A DNA stretch of 64,000 nucleotides from Sycobia sp. Sy_11 (lineage: Eukaryota; Arthropoda; Insecta; Hymenoptera; Epichrysomallidae): the NCBI GenBank assembly GCA_018907035.1, contig JACCIC010000288.1:272001-336000 (forward strand). The letters run 5' to 3'. Each line of letters opens with the position of its first letter. Position 1 is the stretch's first letter. Both the position numbers and the translations under genes were made by a program. Shown in pieces: positions 1-13,180 of this stretch. The notes below the pieces were generated by a model, which was not told where the DNA came from, searched no databases, and was given only the letters and a program-made list of their open reading frames with translations.

Positions 1-98
1 CTTCGATAGATTTATATATTATATAGTTTCTAATAAGGGCGATTGAGGAAGGGAGAGAGAGAGAAAGAGAGAGACAGCGAGAGTATGTATGTTAACAG

Positions 99-99
<1 letters not shown>

Positions 100-145
<46 letters not shown>
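100..145. repeat. (TA)n microsatellite
   Basis: Uninterrupted TA dinucleotide tract of about 46 bp, read directly. A GA-rich tract lies just upstream (50-82). Confidence 0.97.
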
Positions 146-150
<5 letters not shown>

Positions 151-313
151 GGGGAGCGGATGTAGATAGAAACGGCTACTTCCTGGTTCGAAACTTTGCG
201 CGCGCGCCTGCCACGCGATATTCTCATTCTACCCCAAAGTATCTTGGGACACTTTATCTTGTATACTGGAGCAAAATTATGCCGGTATCAGATATTGCAT
301 TTACATGTAAATC

Positions 314-316
<3 letters not shown>

Positions 317-371
<55 letters not shown>
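317..371. repeat. (TA)n microsatellite
   Basis: Uninterrupted TA tract of about 55 bp. It creates spurious Tyr-Ile open frames on both strands. Confidence 0.97.
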
Positions 372-375
<4 letters not shown>

Positions 376-1887
376 TGGAAATCAGATTTATCGACTTAAA
401 TATTATACTCCAAGTAAGATTTATTCTTTTAACGTTAGATGCCTTATATAAAGGTCTTAGGATTTCAAAATTGTTGAACAAGTATAATTAAAAAATTTTT
501 AATAAATAAATAAAAATTGACACTTGTATTTAATTAATCTTCGTATTATATTAAAAACTTCTATAGTTTTATATTAAGAATGAAGTACGCATCGATTAAT
601 GATAATTCAATGATTAGATTGAATTATTCATTCAAAATATACATGGCACACTGACAACATAATTACTGTCCTTATTGCATCTACAGTACAGGATTCTATT
701 CTATATGATAGAACAGTTAATTTAGCTTTCTTACCAATTATTTGTGTACAGAAGTAAGAACATCATAACAATGGACAATGTAAATAATTATTAATTATTC
801 ATTACGAAAGCATTTCCGAATTATATAGTTACAATTGTATATGCAACTAGTATTTGATATATAAATAATCATTTTCTATTTAACCTCCCAGGGTTTCCTA
901 CAATATTATGCTATCAAATATAAAAAATTGATTTTTTAATACATTTGATGTAAACCTATCTGAATCATTATGTCTGTGTAATATAACAAGAAAATATTAA
1001 TAATTTTTATGTGCTCACGATATGCTGTGGATTATAGAATAGCAGAAGGATAAAACATCCAATTGACAATTGATTCATCGAGCTTACATAGGATATTGTT
1101 GAATAAGTTTAACTTGAAATATTCTATAATTAATTTTACAATTGTGTTAAAATTACATTTATGACAATTTTGACGTACGCGCGCATCATTCTGATTATTA
1201 TTATTCTCAACCACCCTTCGCTCGACAATTTCATTTCGTAATACAAGTTTTTATTAAATTTACAAATGCATGCGTCAAATAAAATTTCGCGAAAGCAGAA
1301 ACGTCGCTGAAAGAACATTTTTTCTTTTTTAATTACGCTTTGACATAATGCTATTGCATTCTCTCTCTCTTTCTCTCCGTACCTATTCTCGTTTTACGTA
1401 TGTGCAATACAAAAAAAAAAAAAAAGATTTTGCCCTCCTTTACGTCGTATGACTATACGTAGGAAAATTTCAATTCTTCGCTTAAGCACGTTATACAGTT
1501 TTAGTGTAAAATTCCATTCGACGCGCCGAGTCATTACAGCAAAAAGTTCGGATTACGTTCGAAAGCATCCGTAGAGAACGAAAATGGGTAAAAAGTTACA
1601 CGCGTGTGTAACTTTAAACCCGATGCGCAAAGATAAGGCAACAAATGCGCGAACTAAATTTTGGCGCGCTCGCGCGCGCGCGGTGAACACACGGACACAC
1701 ACAGACACACGCACACACACGAGTCTTCTACGCAGTACCGGAGATAACTCCAATCCGACACCTTTTTCATGGTTCAGCGAACAAAAGAAACGAAAAGCAT
1801 ATATGCTGGAATAGAGGCAATTAAGGGACGGTAACTCCGAAATTAGGGGGAGAGATTGAAAAGCCGTGAGGTATGAAAAAGCTCGTG

Positions 1888-1891
<4 letters not shown>

Positions 1892-1925
<34 letters not shown>
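1892..1925. repeat. (CT)n microsatellite
   Basis: Uninterrupted CT tract of about 34 bp. Confidence 0.95.
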
Positions 1926-1927
<2 letters not shown>

Positions 1928-2416
1928 ATCTGTCTTTCATTTAGAATTTCTCTTTCCGACAAACCCGACGGACTTCGCGCGAAAAAGTTCTGTATCAAAA
2001 GTAGGAAGGCGCGCTCTTGAAAATCGATAAATGCGACGTGTGTAGCCGCCCGGGTTACATGCGTCAATCCAGTTACCATACGTCAATCTAGATAACCTCT
2101 TGTCCTGAGCAAATCTTGTTCGAGCGAATCCCGCGATAGGTAGGATACGGGCCGTATGCCAGTGGAAGCGACGGCAGCACGCCCACCTCACCCGCACATA
2201 CATACGCGCGCGCGCGCGTACATACACACACGAACACACACACACACACACACACGTGCGCATGTATATATACTTATCATATACAAAAATGAAATCTTTG
2301 TCTGCTTGCTCCTCGTTTCAGCTAATCATTATCAATATTGGAATTCTATATTCTATATATTCCTTATTTTGTGCGTAATATAATGTAGCTCTTTAACTTT
2401 AAAGAAATTCAATTTC

Positions 2417-2419
<3 letters not shown>

Positions 2420-2470
<51 letters not shown>
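2420..2470. repeat. Compound (TA)n-(CA)n microsatellite
   Basis: TA tract of about 42 bp running directly into a short CA tract. Confidence 0.95.
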
Positions 2471-2471
<1 letters not shown>

Positions 2472-3320
2472 CTATATCTATAATGCTGTACGTTTAACAA
2501 TTGAGGATTTTTATTATTCACATCATGAGCCGAAAGAGTTCCCGTTGAATTATTACATTATTTACGAATTTGCATTTTCATGATTATTATTTTTTATATA
2601 CGTGCAGAATTTTCAGATTGTACATGAAAAGATCGTATATAAAAAGTTCTTACCTAACAATCGTACACTTTTCACAATATAAATCTGAAATATACGTATA
2701 CAAAATTAAGCAAGAAGTATTTTATTAATAAAGCAGGGAACGGGGCCACGTTGAATGTTTTCAAAATTCGAAGCACGAATTTAATCTTGGAACGACTATC
2801 GATTCTGAACTTGGACACAGTATGAATTCTGAGAAGTGAATTTTTCATCTTAAAATTTAGCACATTATTACGGATTATTGCAGTTATTTCGAATTCCGGC
2901 GATTTTTTTCTCAACATTATCATTGCCGTTGTCTTCGGAATTAAAGATTTTTATGCGCCATGTCTCCGTTGTACCGCCCGTCAGTTTTCTATTCTTAATA
3001 GAAACAATAAAGTTTCGTATTATTCATAAAGCGGTTTTCTTATTTATTTTTTTTTATGCCCGCTTCTTTCATTTTCCTTTTACGATTTTGGCGCACCGTA
3101 TAATTTGCATTTGCAATTTTAATTCTAATATAAGTAGCTTTATAGTTTTTCCAGTCGAAATTGCGTGCGCACGTTGTATGCGTACAGTGTACGAACGAGT
3201 GGCGCCATATTTCGATCAATTTTACGGCACGATTTCCAAATTTCCGACTCGTTTTCAATTATTCGTTTCATTTCTCCCGCGTGCGCTAATAATCCACCTC
3301 CTATACAGAGCCGACAATAA

Positions 3321-3343
3321 AGAGAGAGAGAGAGAGAGAGAGA
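3321..3343. repeat. (GA)n microsatellite
   Basis: Short uninterrupted GA tract. Confidence 0.9.
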
Positions 3344-3667
3344 AAGAGCTGTGACTAGATTTTTAATAAATGAACGAGCGCCATTCCGAATTCGTGCGCA
3401 AATGCACTTTCATGCACGACCAGGCGCTTTAAATAATTCCACTATTAGAAAAGAATTAAATCTGTCTGCTCGCCCCCCCCCTCCCCAGCGGGGGGTGGAG
3501 CGTGGATTTCGCGTGAATAAATAACGCGCGCAAGACGGGAGAGCGCGCCCGCGTGAAAAATTGAAAGGCTCGAAAGGAAATAAAGCCAATGAATTTGCGG
3601 CCGCGTTTCAAATATTAACAATTGGAGCGATCGATGCACGTCGTGGCAATGTTTTATGTACGAGAAT

Positions 3668-3673
<6 letters not shown>

Positions 3674-3716
<43 letters not shown>
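3674..3716. repeat. (TA)n microsatellite
   Basis: Uninterrupted TA tract of about 43 bp. Confidence 0.96.
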
Positions 3717-3717
<1 letters not shown>

Positions 3718-4239
3718 GTATAAAGATGAGAAAAAATATCAGTATCCGATTGATACACATTTTCCGCTGATAGGTCGCTCGATACCCTAATTCCCAATCA
3801 TATTGATTATAGATTTTTTTCAGAATTAATTATAACATTATAGATGATTTGTGCAATAATATTCTATAGTCACAAAATTTTTTCAGTTAATTAGTTTATG
3901 ATTATGAACTATACTAGATGAACGTATCCCAATCCCAGTCTTATTTTTATATATCTATTTACTACAGCCCTACATTAACTTCAAGGTTTCAGTAATAGAC
4001 AATTTTTCATCTGTTTTAATCAAGAACAACTTCTGTCATCCGAATAATTCATGATGGACGTTGCACATAATTCGAAGCCAGCTGCTGTATCCAAGTTTGG
4101 ATAAATGTTTTTGAAATTTTATTTTTGTAGGAACAAAGTTAGAGTTTCCCATGAATGTAGAATCTGATTTCATCGTAATATTTTCAGGAAAAAAAATATT
4201 TCTTTGATAATATATCAATTCTTCTACCAGCGGCATGTG

Positions 4240-4860
4240 AGTTACATATTATGGGACATCTGTTGTATAGACGCACATTTTTGAAGGAATTAGGATAGCG
4301 ATTCGCAATTTTTTCTGAAACTGGAAAAACTTATATTGAACCTGCTTAATCGAATGGATGATCAACCTTATGTCTTGGGAAGGTGCATTGCTGATACTGG
4401 GCGCATCGATTTTATTTTAAACGATTACGAAGGATATGGTCTGGATTTCAAGCCAAACTTTGGACCGGAACGTAATTTGTCGTCATAAATTGGGAACGCA
4501 TGACCCATCTTAAAACAGGAGGTATTCAACCAATTGCTTCGGTATCATAAAGGTGAAAAGGAATTAGTATGATACAGCTACTCGTACATATCCCAGAAAC
4601 ACAGGCGAAAGCAATTGATTACCTAAACTATAGATCCTACTATGACCTAGGCCGAGTTTCCTTGAAATTTGCTGACTCGAGGATAAACGGAGGCGATTGG
4701 CTCAGCTATTATTAGACCTCTAGTAGGCCTTAGGCCTCTAGTACAGCAGACCTTATGATCGCACTGACTACCAATCATCATACAATTAATTCACAACTTG
4801 TCGAGTCTTTGTATTGTAATCTCAAGAAAAAATCAGAGAAATTTTATGTCTAAGATATCT
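4240..4860 (+). pseudogene. Possible decayed protein-coding block, unknown family
   Basis: Unlike its surroundings, this block is free of simple repeats and has ordinary codon-like composition. One plus frame is open for about 65 codons before a TAA near 4488 and includes the segment MDDQPYVLGRCIADTGR. It lacks an upstream ATG at a sensible place. A second plus frame then reads protein-like to about 4855 with only a few stops. It includes IPETQAKAIDYL and later DLMIALTTNHHTIN. The frame changes and isolated stops would fit an old transposon, viral insertion or dead gene. I cannot name the family. Part of a third frame also looks plausible, which weakens the case, so this is an inference from reading-frame quality only. 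Confidence 0.28.
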
Positions 4861-5259
4861 AGATATCGTAAGCTAAGAAACGACACTGATCTTTTGCAAC
4901 TCTTGTATGTCGAAGTTAGTGGGTGTTACCATCCGTTCGAGCAGTATTAGTGGTAAAATCAAATAATTTAGGATATGAGATTATCCCTTGATTTTGGACC
5001 AAGCTCAATAAAGTCCGAGTGTTATAATCGAAAGTTATGGTTCGATATGCAAATTTGAAGACCTTCGAAGAAAATTAAGGAGGTTGAGAACAGGTACTGT
5101 GGTGCCTTTGCAGATAGCTGAGAAACCGAATGAGCCAAGAAAAAGCAGACTATGCTGAGGATACTTGATACTGGATTATTGATTTCATAGGTGTACATAG
5201 AGCTAAAAGTTATAAATGCCAAGAAAACTGGCTTCAACATTCATAGAGCAATTTGGTTA

Positions 5260-6030
5260 CTCAGTGCGGCAGCGGAATTTTTATTGTGAAGACTGCTATA
5301 TGACTAACTAAGCCAAAGGGCAAGAGCATTGCGCAAGGCAACTGCGCGCCAATAATTTTTCGACGGAAAATCACATTGCCGCGTGGTTTAAGGCTTGAAG
5401 AGGAGCGCGACGTAAGGGAAAAGGCAGTTTTTTCGGCGGCATGCCTCGATTCTCCGCGATAGCGGCCAACAGGAGGGGGCAACGAGACGGCCGGTACCGC
5501 ACCGTGTCGCTTCCGGGCTCTCGGTCCGGACGCATCGACGCAATCCGCTCCGGGCTTCCAATGTTGGACGCATTCAGCTAGTCGGTCCCTCGGTTCGGCC
5601 ACGAAACAACCCCTCTCATGACAATTCAATCGAGAAGCAACAGCCTTTTTCAGATCTATTCGCCGTGAAGCAAGCAGCCTTTATTAGGTCTACATCTTTT
5701 GCAACGGCCCTTTTTCGAATCGCCTCGCTCGGAAAAGCCCTTTTCAGGACTTCGTATGTTCGACTGTCGTTATTTGGGCTACAGAAGTCCCCCCCCCCCT
5801 ACGGGTGTCGACCATTTGGTTGTCACGATATCTGGACCTCTGGGTTCGGGCCCGTGGACTGTCTGTGCCTAGGCGGTCTGGCCATGTCGGTAAGACCGAT
5901 CCGGTCGCCCCGCGCCCGGTCCTCTCGGTCCAGGCAACTACATCAAGCCGGTGCGACTTAGTCGAGTCGGCGCTGGGGCCTGCCAGTCGGAGCACAGAGA
6001 TATCCTTTTTAACAAGACCTAGTTAACGAT
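5260..6030. other. GC-rich block with splice-like site
   Basis: This is an abrupt rise in GC and CpG compared with both flanks. Open frames exist on both strands (minus 5261-5629, plus 5665-5961 and 5805-6026), none recognisable. A good plus-strand donor (TCG followed by GTAAGA) sits at about 5890. It could be an exon, a CpG-rich regulatory block or an insertion. The sequence alone does not decide. Confidence 0.35.
5677..5790 (+). repeat. Four degenerate 30-bp tandem units
   Basis: The motif GCC(C)TTTT(T) recurs at 5677, 5707 and 5737, and a diverged unit starts at 5767, giving an exact 30-bp period. A weaker unit lies 34 bp upstream at 5643. In one plus frame the period is 10 residues, reading AAFIRSTS, then ALFRIAS, ALFRTS and SLF. 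The period is a multiple of three and the units have diverged without a stop. That would fit a coding minisatellite but does not prove one. Confidence 0.55.
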
Positions 6031-6370
6031 ACTTCTGTAATATAATATGAATCTTCTTACTTGTATAGTACATGACAAATTTTGGTCGTTCTCTTTCTTG
6101 ACTCGACACCAGTTCTATCCTACCCACCTAAGTTTAATTCACTCGACTCAGCCCTCCGTTAATTTAGTATTTCATACAAGACATCAAACCGCACCGAGCG
6201 CCACAGACGCGCTCAAATATTATGGAATAGCAGCGCTTCGCTGTATAAGGGCGTATAAATATGGCAAAATATTTTCTATATATATAGACAGCGAGCGGTT
6301 TCGCTCCACAGCGCGGAACATCGCATATGCAAATTGCAAATACACAAGTGAATATTATAAAGGGAGACGG

Positions 6371-6373
<3 letters not shown>

Positions 6374-6413
<40 letters not shown>
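6374..6413. repeat. (TA)n microsatellite
   Basis: Uninterrupted TA tract of about 40 bp. Confidence 0.96.
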
Positions 6414-6416
<3 letters not shown>

Positions 6417-6940
6417 AGAATAATGTGTATATATACTTCGAAGATCTCGGTTATCCGCACGCGCGTATCTCGCGCACAAGCGAACATTTCACGAATCTCT
6501 TTAGGGCGATATTTCAATCTCGACGACGGCGAGAACTTTCTACGCCTCTTCAAACTTTTCCCGAGCAGTATATACATATAACTCGTCAGGTGAGAGAGAA
6601 TTTTCGCACAGAAGAACGTCGCCTGTACTCGCGTTCTTCAATTTTATACTCTTGCTAAACTTTTATTTTTCTTTTATTTTTATTTTTCTTTTTTTTTTTT
6701 TTTTCTTACACGGAGATGGGAAAAATAATGACGCGGAAAAGTGGGTCATTTTCTTCTACTCTATATACTTGGGGAAATGTACCGTGGGGCGTGCGAGCGA
6801 AAAGTAAAAATATTTTTATGCCTTCTCTCGTAATCGAAAAAAATTCTTATATGTGTATGTACTTTTCTTCCAAATGAACATCGTATATATAAAATAATGA
6901 CTTTGGTTATTTCGCTATTTTAGCTCTAAACTCGCGAATT

Positions 6941-6962
6941 CACACACACACACACACACACA
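6941..6962. repeat. (CA)n microsatellite
   Basis: Short uninterrupted CA tract. Confidence 0.92.
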
Positions 6963-7225
6963 AGTTTTACTTTCCAACGACTCAATTAAGCAATAAATAA
7001 ACTTTAACGCAGACAAACAAATGTAAATCTTAATGCAAATTCCGAAAGTTCATATAGAAGCCCCGGATGCTTTAATCCTTCCAGTCTTATCTCTCGCATG
7101 TACCCCTTTTAACGTGAGTATCGCTCTTATTCCGAAACTCCTCAATCTTATGCAGAGCCCGGGGCGTAACACGGATTTCAGATTTACTCGCTCGCCGGCA
7201 GTCTTAAGTTAAGGGTCGATCTTGC

Positions 7226-7228
<3 letters not shown>

Positions 7229-7264
<36 letters not shown>
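7229..7264. repeat. (TA)n microsatellite
   Basis: Uninterrupted TA tract of about 36 bp. Confidence 0.96.
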
Positions 7265-7271
<7 letters not shown>

Positions 7272-8964
7272 TACATCACATCGCCCCTATAAACTATATT
7301 ATAATGCTGGCCTCGCGCTTTCATTCTGTATCTGACGGCAATCGCCGCCATTACCCCACCCCTCCCGCCCCACCAGCCGACCTTCCTAAAAGTTTCGCAC
7401 GTAGCTCGCTATAACAGCTAAATCCTGGGGTAGTCGGAAATTAACGAAGACTCGGTTACGTATCCCGCGCCGCGCCGCGAGTGATGGAAAAATAATGTCA
7501 AATACGCTCGAAAATGGAGGCGGGCCTCTCTGTCCGGTACACGTGGTACATACGTACAAGTTTCTCATGTATCGGTCCCCAAATTATCATTCTCAAGGAC
7601 GTTCCGATTCGAGGGGCCCAAAATTCGTTATACGACCTAATCTCGCAATTATTATATCCGTCAATTTTGGTCAACGCTTTATGATAGACGCGTGCTTAAT
7701 TCGGCATCATTAAATATAAATTAAGTGTATATTCGAAACTTGCTTTATATCGTGCTAGCGTATTAAATGAAATGCATATTGAATATTCATGGCGTGAGCA
7801 ATTATTACATCATAAAACTTTTATTGCCCACCTATTTCAATATTGTCATTTATCCTTATGTACGCTCGTGTTTACACGCAAAAAGCTCTGGGCTTAAGAT
7901 TAATAACGCCAAAAATTTGTGAATAACGAGAAAAGAGATCTGAAATTGGCCGAATATTAACAGATTGCAAAGACTCCCCGCTGAAATGCAAAACTTTCTC
8001 TCCGTTTATTAATGGGGGGAGGGTCGCAATCGATGAAATATTATATGATTTTGAAAGTTATGAAAAATATTCAATGAAGAAAGGAATATATCTGTTGGAT
8101 GATACAGCGTCAAAATATTACGGCTTTTTTTTTTTACAAAACTACATTATGCCCCTCTTTTATTAGATTCTTCTTTATTTACGATTTTCGAATAATATCA
8201 AAAATCGCGCTGGTTTATGATGAACGCGTAAATTATTGAATACATTGTAGAATTTAACGTCCTCATTATGTACCGATGTTAAAATTATTAAAACTCGCTT
8301 CATAAATTTATATCTTCGTGCATAATAGAACGTGTAAATACAAAAGATATTTCATCAGTGCCATGAATATAAATATTTTAATATTCATATAATGGAAAGG
8401 AATATTTCGGAAACTGCATTATTTGAAACGAAAAAAATTTATTAAAATCAATATATTTTTTTTTGTCTTACTTCATTCGCATTTCGTCCCAATTTAAATA
8501 ACCTTCTTACCACTTGCAAAACACACGATTTTATAATCCACTGGCTTAATCAACTTGTGAAGTTCGTAATTTTGTTTTTTCATTCTCTGTTTTTATCTGA
8601 TTACAATAATATCAACTGAACGTTGGATGTTACGAAACTGACAATATTTGTATAATACTCCCAATGATAAAATTAGCCATTAATAATATAAAAGCCCGAT
8701 AAATAAGGCGAAATATTGAGCGCGCGTAAGCCGAAACGTCGATAAACATGAATTAATGTCTGCGTCGTTTTTACATCTTAATACGGGAGGATCGTATAAT
8801 CACGATTCGAAATTACAGCGTGTCCCGCTCCAATCTGGTATTATCACCTCCCCTCACCTCCTCTCCCGCTGTTCCGAAAAATCATCGATCAATCATGCGC
8901 GCCGCCCGTTTGCTCCCGGTGACTTTCAGAAAAAGGACGGGTGCTGTGAGCGGGGGGAGGCGAT

Positions 8965-8970
<6 letters not shown>

Positions 8971-9015
<45 letters not shown>
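8971..9015. repeat. (TA)n microsatellite
   Basis: Uninterrupted TA tract of about 45 bp, followed within 150 bp by a GA-rich tract. Confidence 0.96.
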
Positions 9016-9019
<4 letters not shown>

Positions 9020-9451
9020 CCCCCTTCTCTCTACTTACTACCCGGCACAGACGCCTGGCCAGCTCGCTCGCAAATATTGACAACCCTCCCTAAATTGTTC
9101 CGTTAATTGCGCCCTTCCTTTATTTATACACACCAGGAGCGAGGGAGAGATAGAGAGAGAGGGAGAGAGAAGAGAAAGATGGGACGGGTTGTCAGTGCGA
9201 GCTTCCCCGTACAGGCATATATATGTATGTATGTATGTATATATATAAACTCTCCCTTCCCCTACATTAATTCGCGCTCTCGCGTCCAGCAGCGAAAGTC
9301 AATATATAAAGGGACTAATGCTTATATACGTATTACCAGCGCGGTGCGCGAGCCCTGGAATTCTTAATTTCTAAGAGGAGGGTAGGCGACAGAACATAAC
9401 TCTTTCTTCCTTTGTCTTTCTGCAGAGCCCTACTGACCCACGTGTTAATAC

Positions 9452-9453
<2 letters not shown>

Positions 9454-9503
<50 letters not shown>
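9454..9503. repeat. (TA)n microsatellite
   Basis: Uninterrupted TA tract of about 50 bp. Confidence 0.96.
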
Positions 9504-9506
<3 letters not shown>

Positions 9507-9689
9507 TATAAACACATATGTATATGCACGCACATCTAATTTGAATTTCTGCTGAAACGGAAGCTTCGGCGTGTTTTCTTTCACGTCGGGCCATGAAAGT
9601 GTACAAGTATGGATAAACTGACAGCTTCCGTTTCTTCCATTTCTCTCTCTCTCTCTCCCTTTCGGCTTCCGCTTGGATTTATTTATTTC

Positions 9690-10020
9690 GCGTGTCGCGT
9701 GCCGATGCACGACAACCGGCGCGACAGAGCGACAGCCGCGGTAATGGCGGCTTATTCCCGGACGATATTAGTCGGGCCGGACCGAGTCTCGCGGCGCGGA
9801 AGATTGGATTACGGGCGAAGCGAGTGCTTTATTATTACGTCTTGGGATTGCGCGCGGACCTGCGCGGTCCGGTCGACTTTACGACGGGGGGGGCAATCCT
9901 CGAGCTGCGAGGATCGAGCAACGCCGTGACGTCGAATTGCGGGCTGGCGGGGGGGGGGGGCGAGAAGAGGACGCGCCCGTCGCTCTGGCGTGGCGACGGA
10001 ATTCTCGGATGAAACGCGCG
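9690..10020. promoter_or_regulatory. CpG-rich block, possible regulatory element
   Basis: A compact CpG-dense stretch with a G10 run near 9950, a CRE-like TGACGTCG near 9929 and no simple repeat. Both overlapping plus frames (9609-9929 and 9692-10012) lack recognisable protein character and are best seen as products of low stop frequency in GC-rich DNA. A regulatory or conserved non-coding role is an inference. Confidence 0.3.
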
Positions 10021-11234
10021 AACGAAAGTACGCGAGTTCGTTTATACGTAAATCTGGGAAATGCGACGAGAGTGTAACGGTTCTGATTGAACATTAATAA
10101 TACTTTTGAAGTGTAATGCATGCATACTATTATATATATGCGTCGTTAGTCGGACAATCGACATGTTAACGTATTTCAACGTGCGCGGGTGTTGTTGGTA
10201 CAATGTATAATTTGTATATAAAAGTGCGCGCGCAATGTATAATTTAGGCATGTTATATACATAAAAAGAATCGATCCATCGGTTTTTCGGATAAACATGA
10301 AAAATAAGAAGAGGAACGTGTAATGTCCAAAATATAATTAGACATTGTATCTCATATACGTACGTGTCGTCGCATCTTTATAAATCTATTTGTAAATTAA
10401 CGATTATTTATCAAGGCTGATTTTAATATCGAAACGAACCACCTGAGATAAGTGAAAGTCGATTATGGTTCGGATTTGAGAGTTCGGCTTCGTGGTATAA
10501 ACGAGCAGTGAAATACACGAATCTATTTGAAGAAATTCATTGACCTTTAAATTATAGAGCCCCATCATAAAATAGAGATCAATAATGATTCAGCATTGAA
10601 TGAGCTTTTGTCTTAAAGAATACCCACATTTTCAAGTATACAGTATAGATATTCGGAAATTATTCGTTAACGCACGTTTAATGTTATTTTCGAAAAATTT
10701 AATTCGTAAAAAGAAAAGTAGCGTTAGACTCTGCTGTTTTTTTTTTAACCCACGGCTGAAAAACCCACCATCTAAAACAAAGCTATTCGTATTTTCAATA
10801 CGAACGAAAAGTCACATTGCGATACATTGGAAAATTTGTTGTTAAAGTCCTGCCACGGGAGAATAGACGTATCAGTTACGTCTGCGTCTTTATTATTAAG
10901 AAAGAACTTAATAAAGTTACGTATGCAGTATAATAAATATAATTATTCTAATCCGAGAGTTTTAAATCAACGCCGTCATCCCCTATCCCACCGTCGCATC
11001 TATAACTCTCGACTCTTCTGCTCCCGTCCAACCTATACACACACGGGCGCGCGCACACACACACACACACGCACACACAAACGGATCCCATCCTCATAAA
11101 CTTCTTCGCTGACCGAGTGGCCGGAGCAAACTGAAACGGCCAAATAATGAATCCGTCGATCGTAAAACAAAACTCCCGTGACGAGACTGTCCCGGCACTT
11201 AACCCACGCTCCAAACCACCTCTCTTTCTTTATC

Positions 11235-11240
<6 letters not shown>

Positions 11241-11270
<30 letters not shown>
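11241..11270. repeat. (CT)n microsatellite
   Basis: Uninterrupted CT tract of about 30 bp. Confidence 0.95.
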
Positions 11271-11272
<2 letters not shown>

Positions 11273-11488
11273 CTTCGCCTGTCCTTCGTGCCCTTTTGCG
11301 CAACGAATTGTTTCGCGCAGCCCCCTTCCTCCCTACCGAGATCAGTATATATATATATATATATAAAGCGCACCCCTTGCCCGACTCGCGTGGACGATTC
11401 AATTAAATCGGAGCCGAGTCGCGCGCAGTTGTATATATTTTTTTTTTGTTCCGCTCGCCTGGGGTGAAGGTCGGGCTGTCGCATCGCC

Positions 11489-11489
<1 letters not shown>

Positions 11490-11526
<37 letters not shown>
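11490..11526. repeat. (CT)n microsatellite
   Basis: Uninterrupted CT tract of about 37 bp, inside a GC-rich patch (11.28-11.92 kb). Confidence 0.95.
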
Positions 11527-11530
<4 letters not shown>

Positions 11531-12428
11531 CCATCCCTCTTTCCCGGCGGGGATGGGGAATAGGGGTGGAGCCGGCCGATGCGCACTTATAATACCGCGA
11601 GGCATCGCCCGCGGCAGCGCGGCCGCGTCGAGGAGCGGTCGATCAATTATCCGGCACGCGAGCGCGTCTGCTAAAGTATTTAGCATTTTTCTCTCGGTTT
11701 GCCTGTCCGTCTTTCTCTCTCTTCCCTCATTCGCGAAACACGCGCAGATCAGCCGTTCTCGGCGTTTTTCGCTCTTTATTCTTCCCCCCGCCCCCAACCC
11801 CCGCGAACGACTGCCGACGTCGTCTCGTATCTTATTCGTCGGCGCTTGGTTTGGATTCGCTCGGGCCCGCTAAAGCGCGCGACGCGCCGTCCGCCTACGC
11901 GCGGCGTTCGTCGCAAGAAGGAAAAAAAATAATCCGAATTCAAATCGATGAAAAATTCAATATTTCGATAATACGCGGGAGCCGTAGTTTTTATCGACGA
12001 ATGCGCATAGCGCGATTTGTCGTTCATATGCGAGCGTCAGAATTTCAGGCCAATGACAAAGGCATCGTTTTGGCAACGAAATCATGATTTATCGGGGCGG
12101 TTAAATGTGAAAACCCGTGTCGCATCGATAAGATATGTATAATCGTTATCGGGCTGTTTCAAAGTATTGCCATTGATCGTACGATTTTGAAATGCTACTA
12201 TCTGATACGAAGATACTTTGGCTCGCAGTTTTTTATTACAAATTCGAGGGCACACTTTTAAATCTTCGATGCTATTGACTATGTATAAACTGAAGTTATT
12301 CGAATTCAAATTAATGTTTTTTTATAAAAAGAAATATTACACAATCCACAATTCGAAAAACTACTCACCCTCTTATTTTAAGGAATCAAAATAATGTAAA
12401 TTCAACTTCGCCGTCGAGTAAATTAGAT

Positions 12429-12486
<58 letters not shown>
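12429..12486. repeat. (TA)n microsatellite
   Basis: TA tract of about 58 bp with a single C interruption near its left end. Confidence 0.96.
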
Positions 12487-12489
<3 letters not shown>

Positions 12490-13180
12490 GTTAATTTGAA
12501 TGGGTTTCATTGAGCATATACATATACCGTTCATGATTAGATTTTATCCCATTCCCTGAAGAGAAACCCAAGTGGCTTGAAGCGCGCTCGAGTTTCTAGA
12601 TGCGGAAAGTTTTGATGCAGGAGTAAGTCGGATCGTCTTTCGCCACGACAAAACTAATTTTTATTATTACATTTGACTTTTATTATCTTAGTGGGCTGGC
12701 TGAGTATCAGGGACGTTCGACAGGCAGTAGAATTATGTTAATTTGCAGAAAAAGACTGGAGGATCGATATAAATATTAATTCGTTATGATTTACATCTGA
12801 AAGTGGATTCATCAATTGCAGCGTTGCATTTTTTCTAAAAAGTTGTTTTAATCCTTCATTACCTCTTCCTTTTGATAGTAAATACAAAAATTGCACGTAT
12901 AAATGAGGCATCATAATCAGTAACGTAGTTTTTCCATAATGTAAAGTTTTATGTAGTAACGTTTTAACTATATGAATGTAATAGCTCGGTGTATTTGTCT
13001 AAATATTATTTTACTATGGGAATAGTACTATATAGATAGAGTAATTTCTTACGCGATCCTTATCATCACTAATCCACAATTATTATAAACAAAACATAAT
13101 TTATTATGAACGTTAATTATTTATATATATATAATTTAATAACAATTCTCGCGCTTCGTTTCGACTCGTTGTATACGTGA

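Larger units (their letters stand above)
1..4029. other. Repeat-rich non-coding DNA
   Basis: This stretch holds several long TA tracts, CT/GA tracts and short CA tracts separated by AT-rich unique sequence. Open frames here either run through the repeats (giving Tyr-Ile runs) or lack any splice context. The 158-codon frame at 2878-3354 is rich in Phe, Ile and Leu and ends in a GA repeat, so I treat it as chance. I see no supported gene. Confidence 0.6.
6031..13180. other. Non-coding DNA with microsatellites and CpG-rich patches
   Basis: TA, CA and CT tracts are spread through AT-rich sequence, with CpG-rich patches at about 9.6-10.0 kb and 11.2-11.9 kb. The 203-codon plus frame at 6047-6658 runs through a TA tract and is spurious. 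No exon with convincing splice sites on both sides was found. A GTAAGT donor-like site on the plus strand at about 12627 has no convincing exon upstream. Confidence 0.5.

Noticed and set aside
2878..3354. 158-codon plus frame resembling a membrane protein
   Set aside because: Hydrophobicity comes from T-rich DNA, and the end is a GA repeat (Arg-Glu run).
6047..6658. 203-codon plus frame
   Set aside because: It runs through a TA tract (Tyr-Ile run) and its flanks have no splice or domain evidence. A long frame through a repeat is expected by chance.
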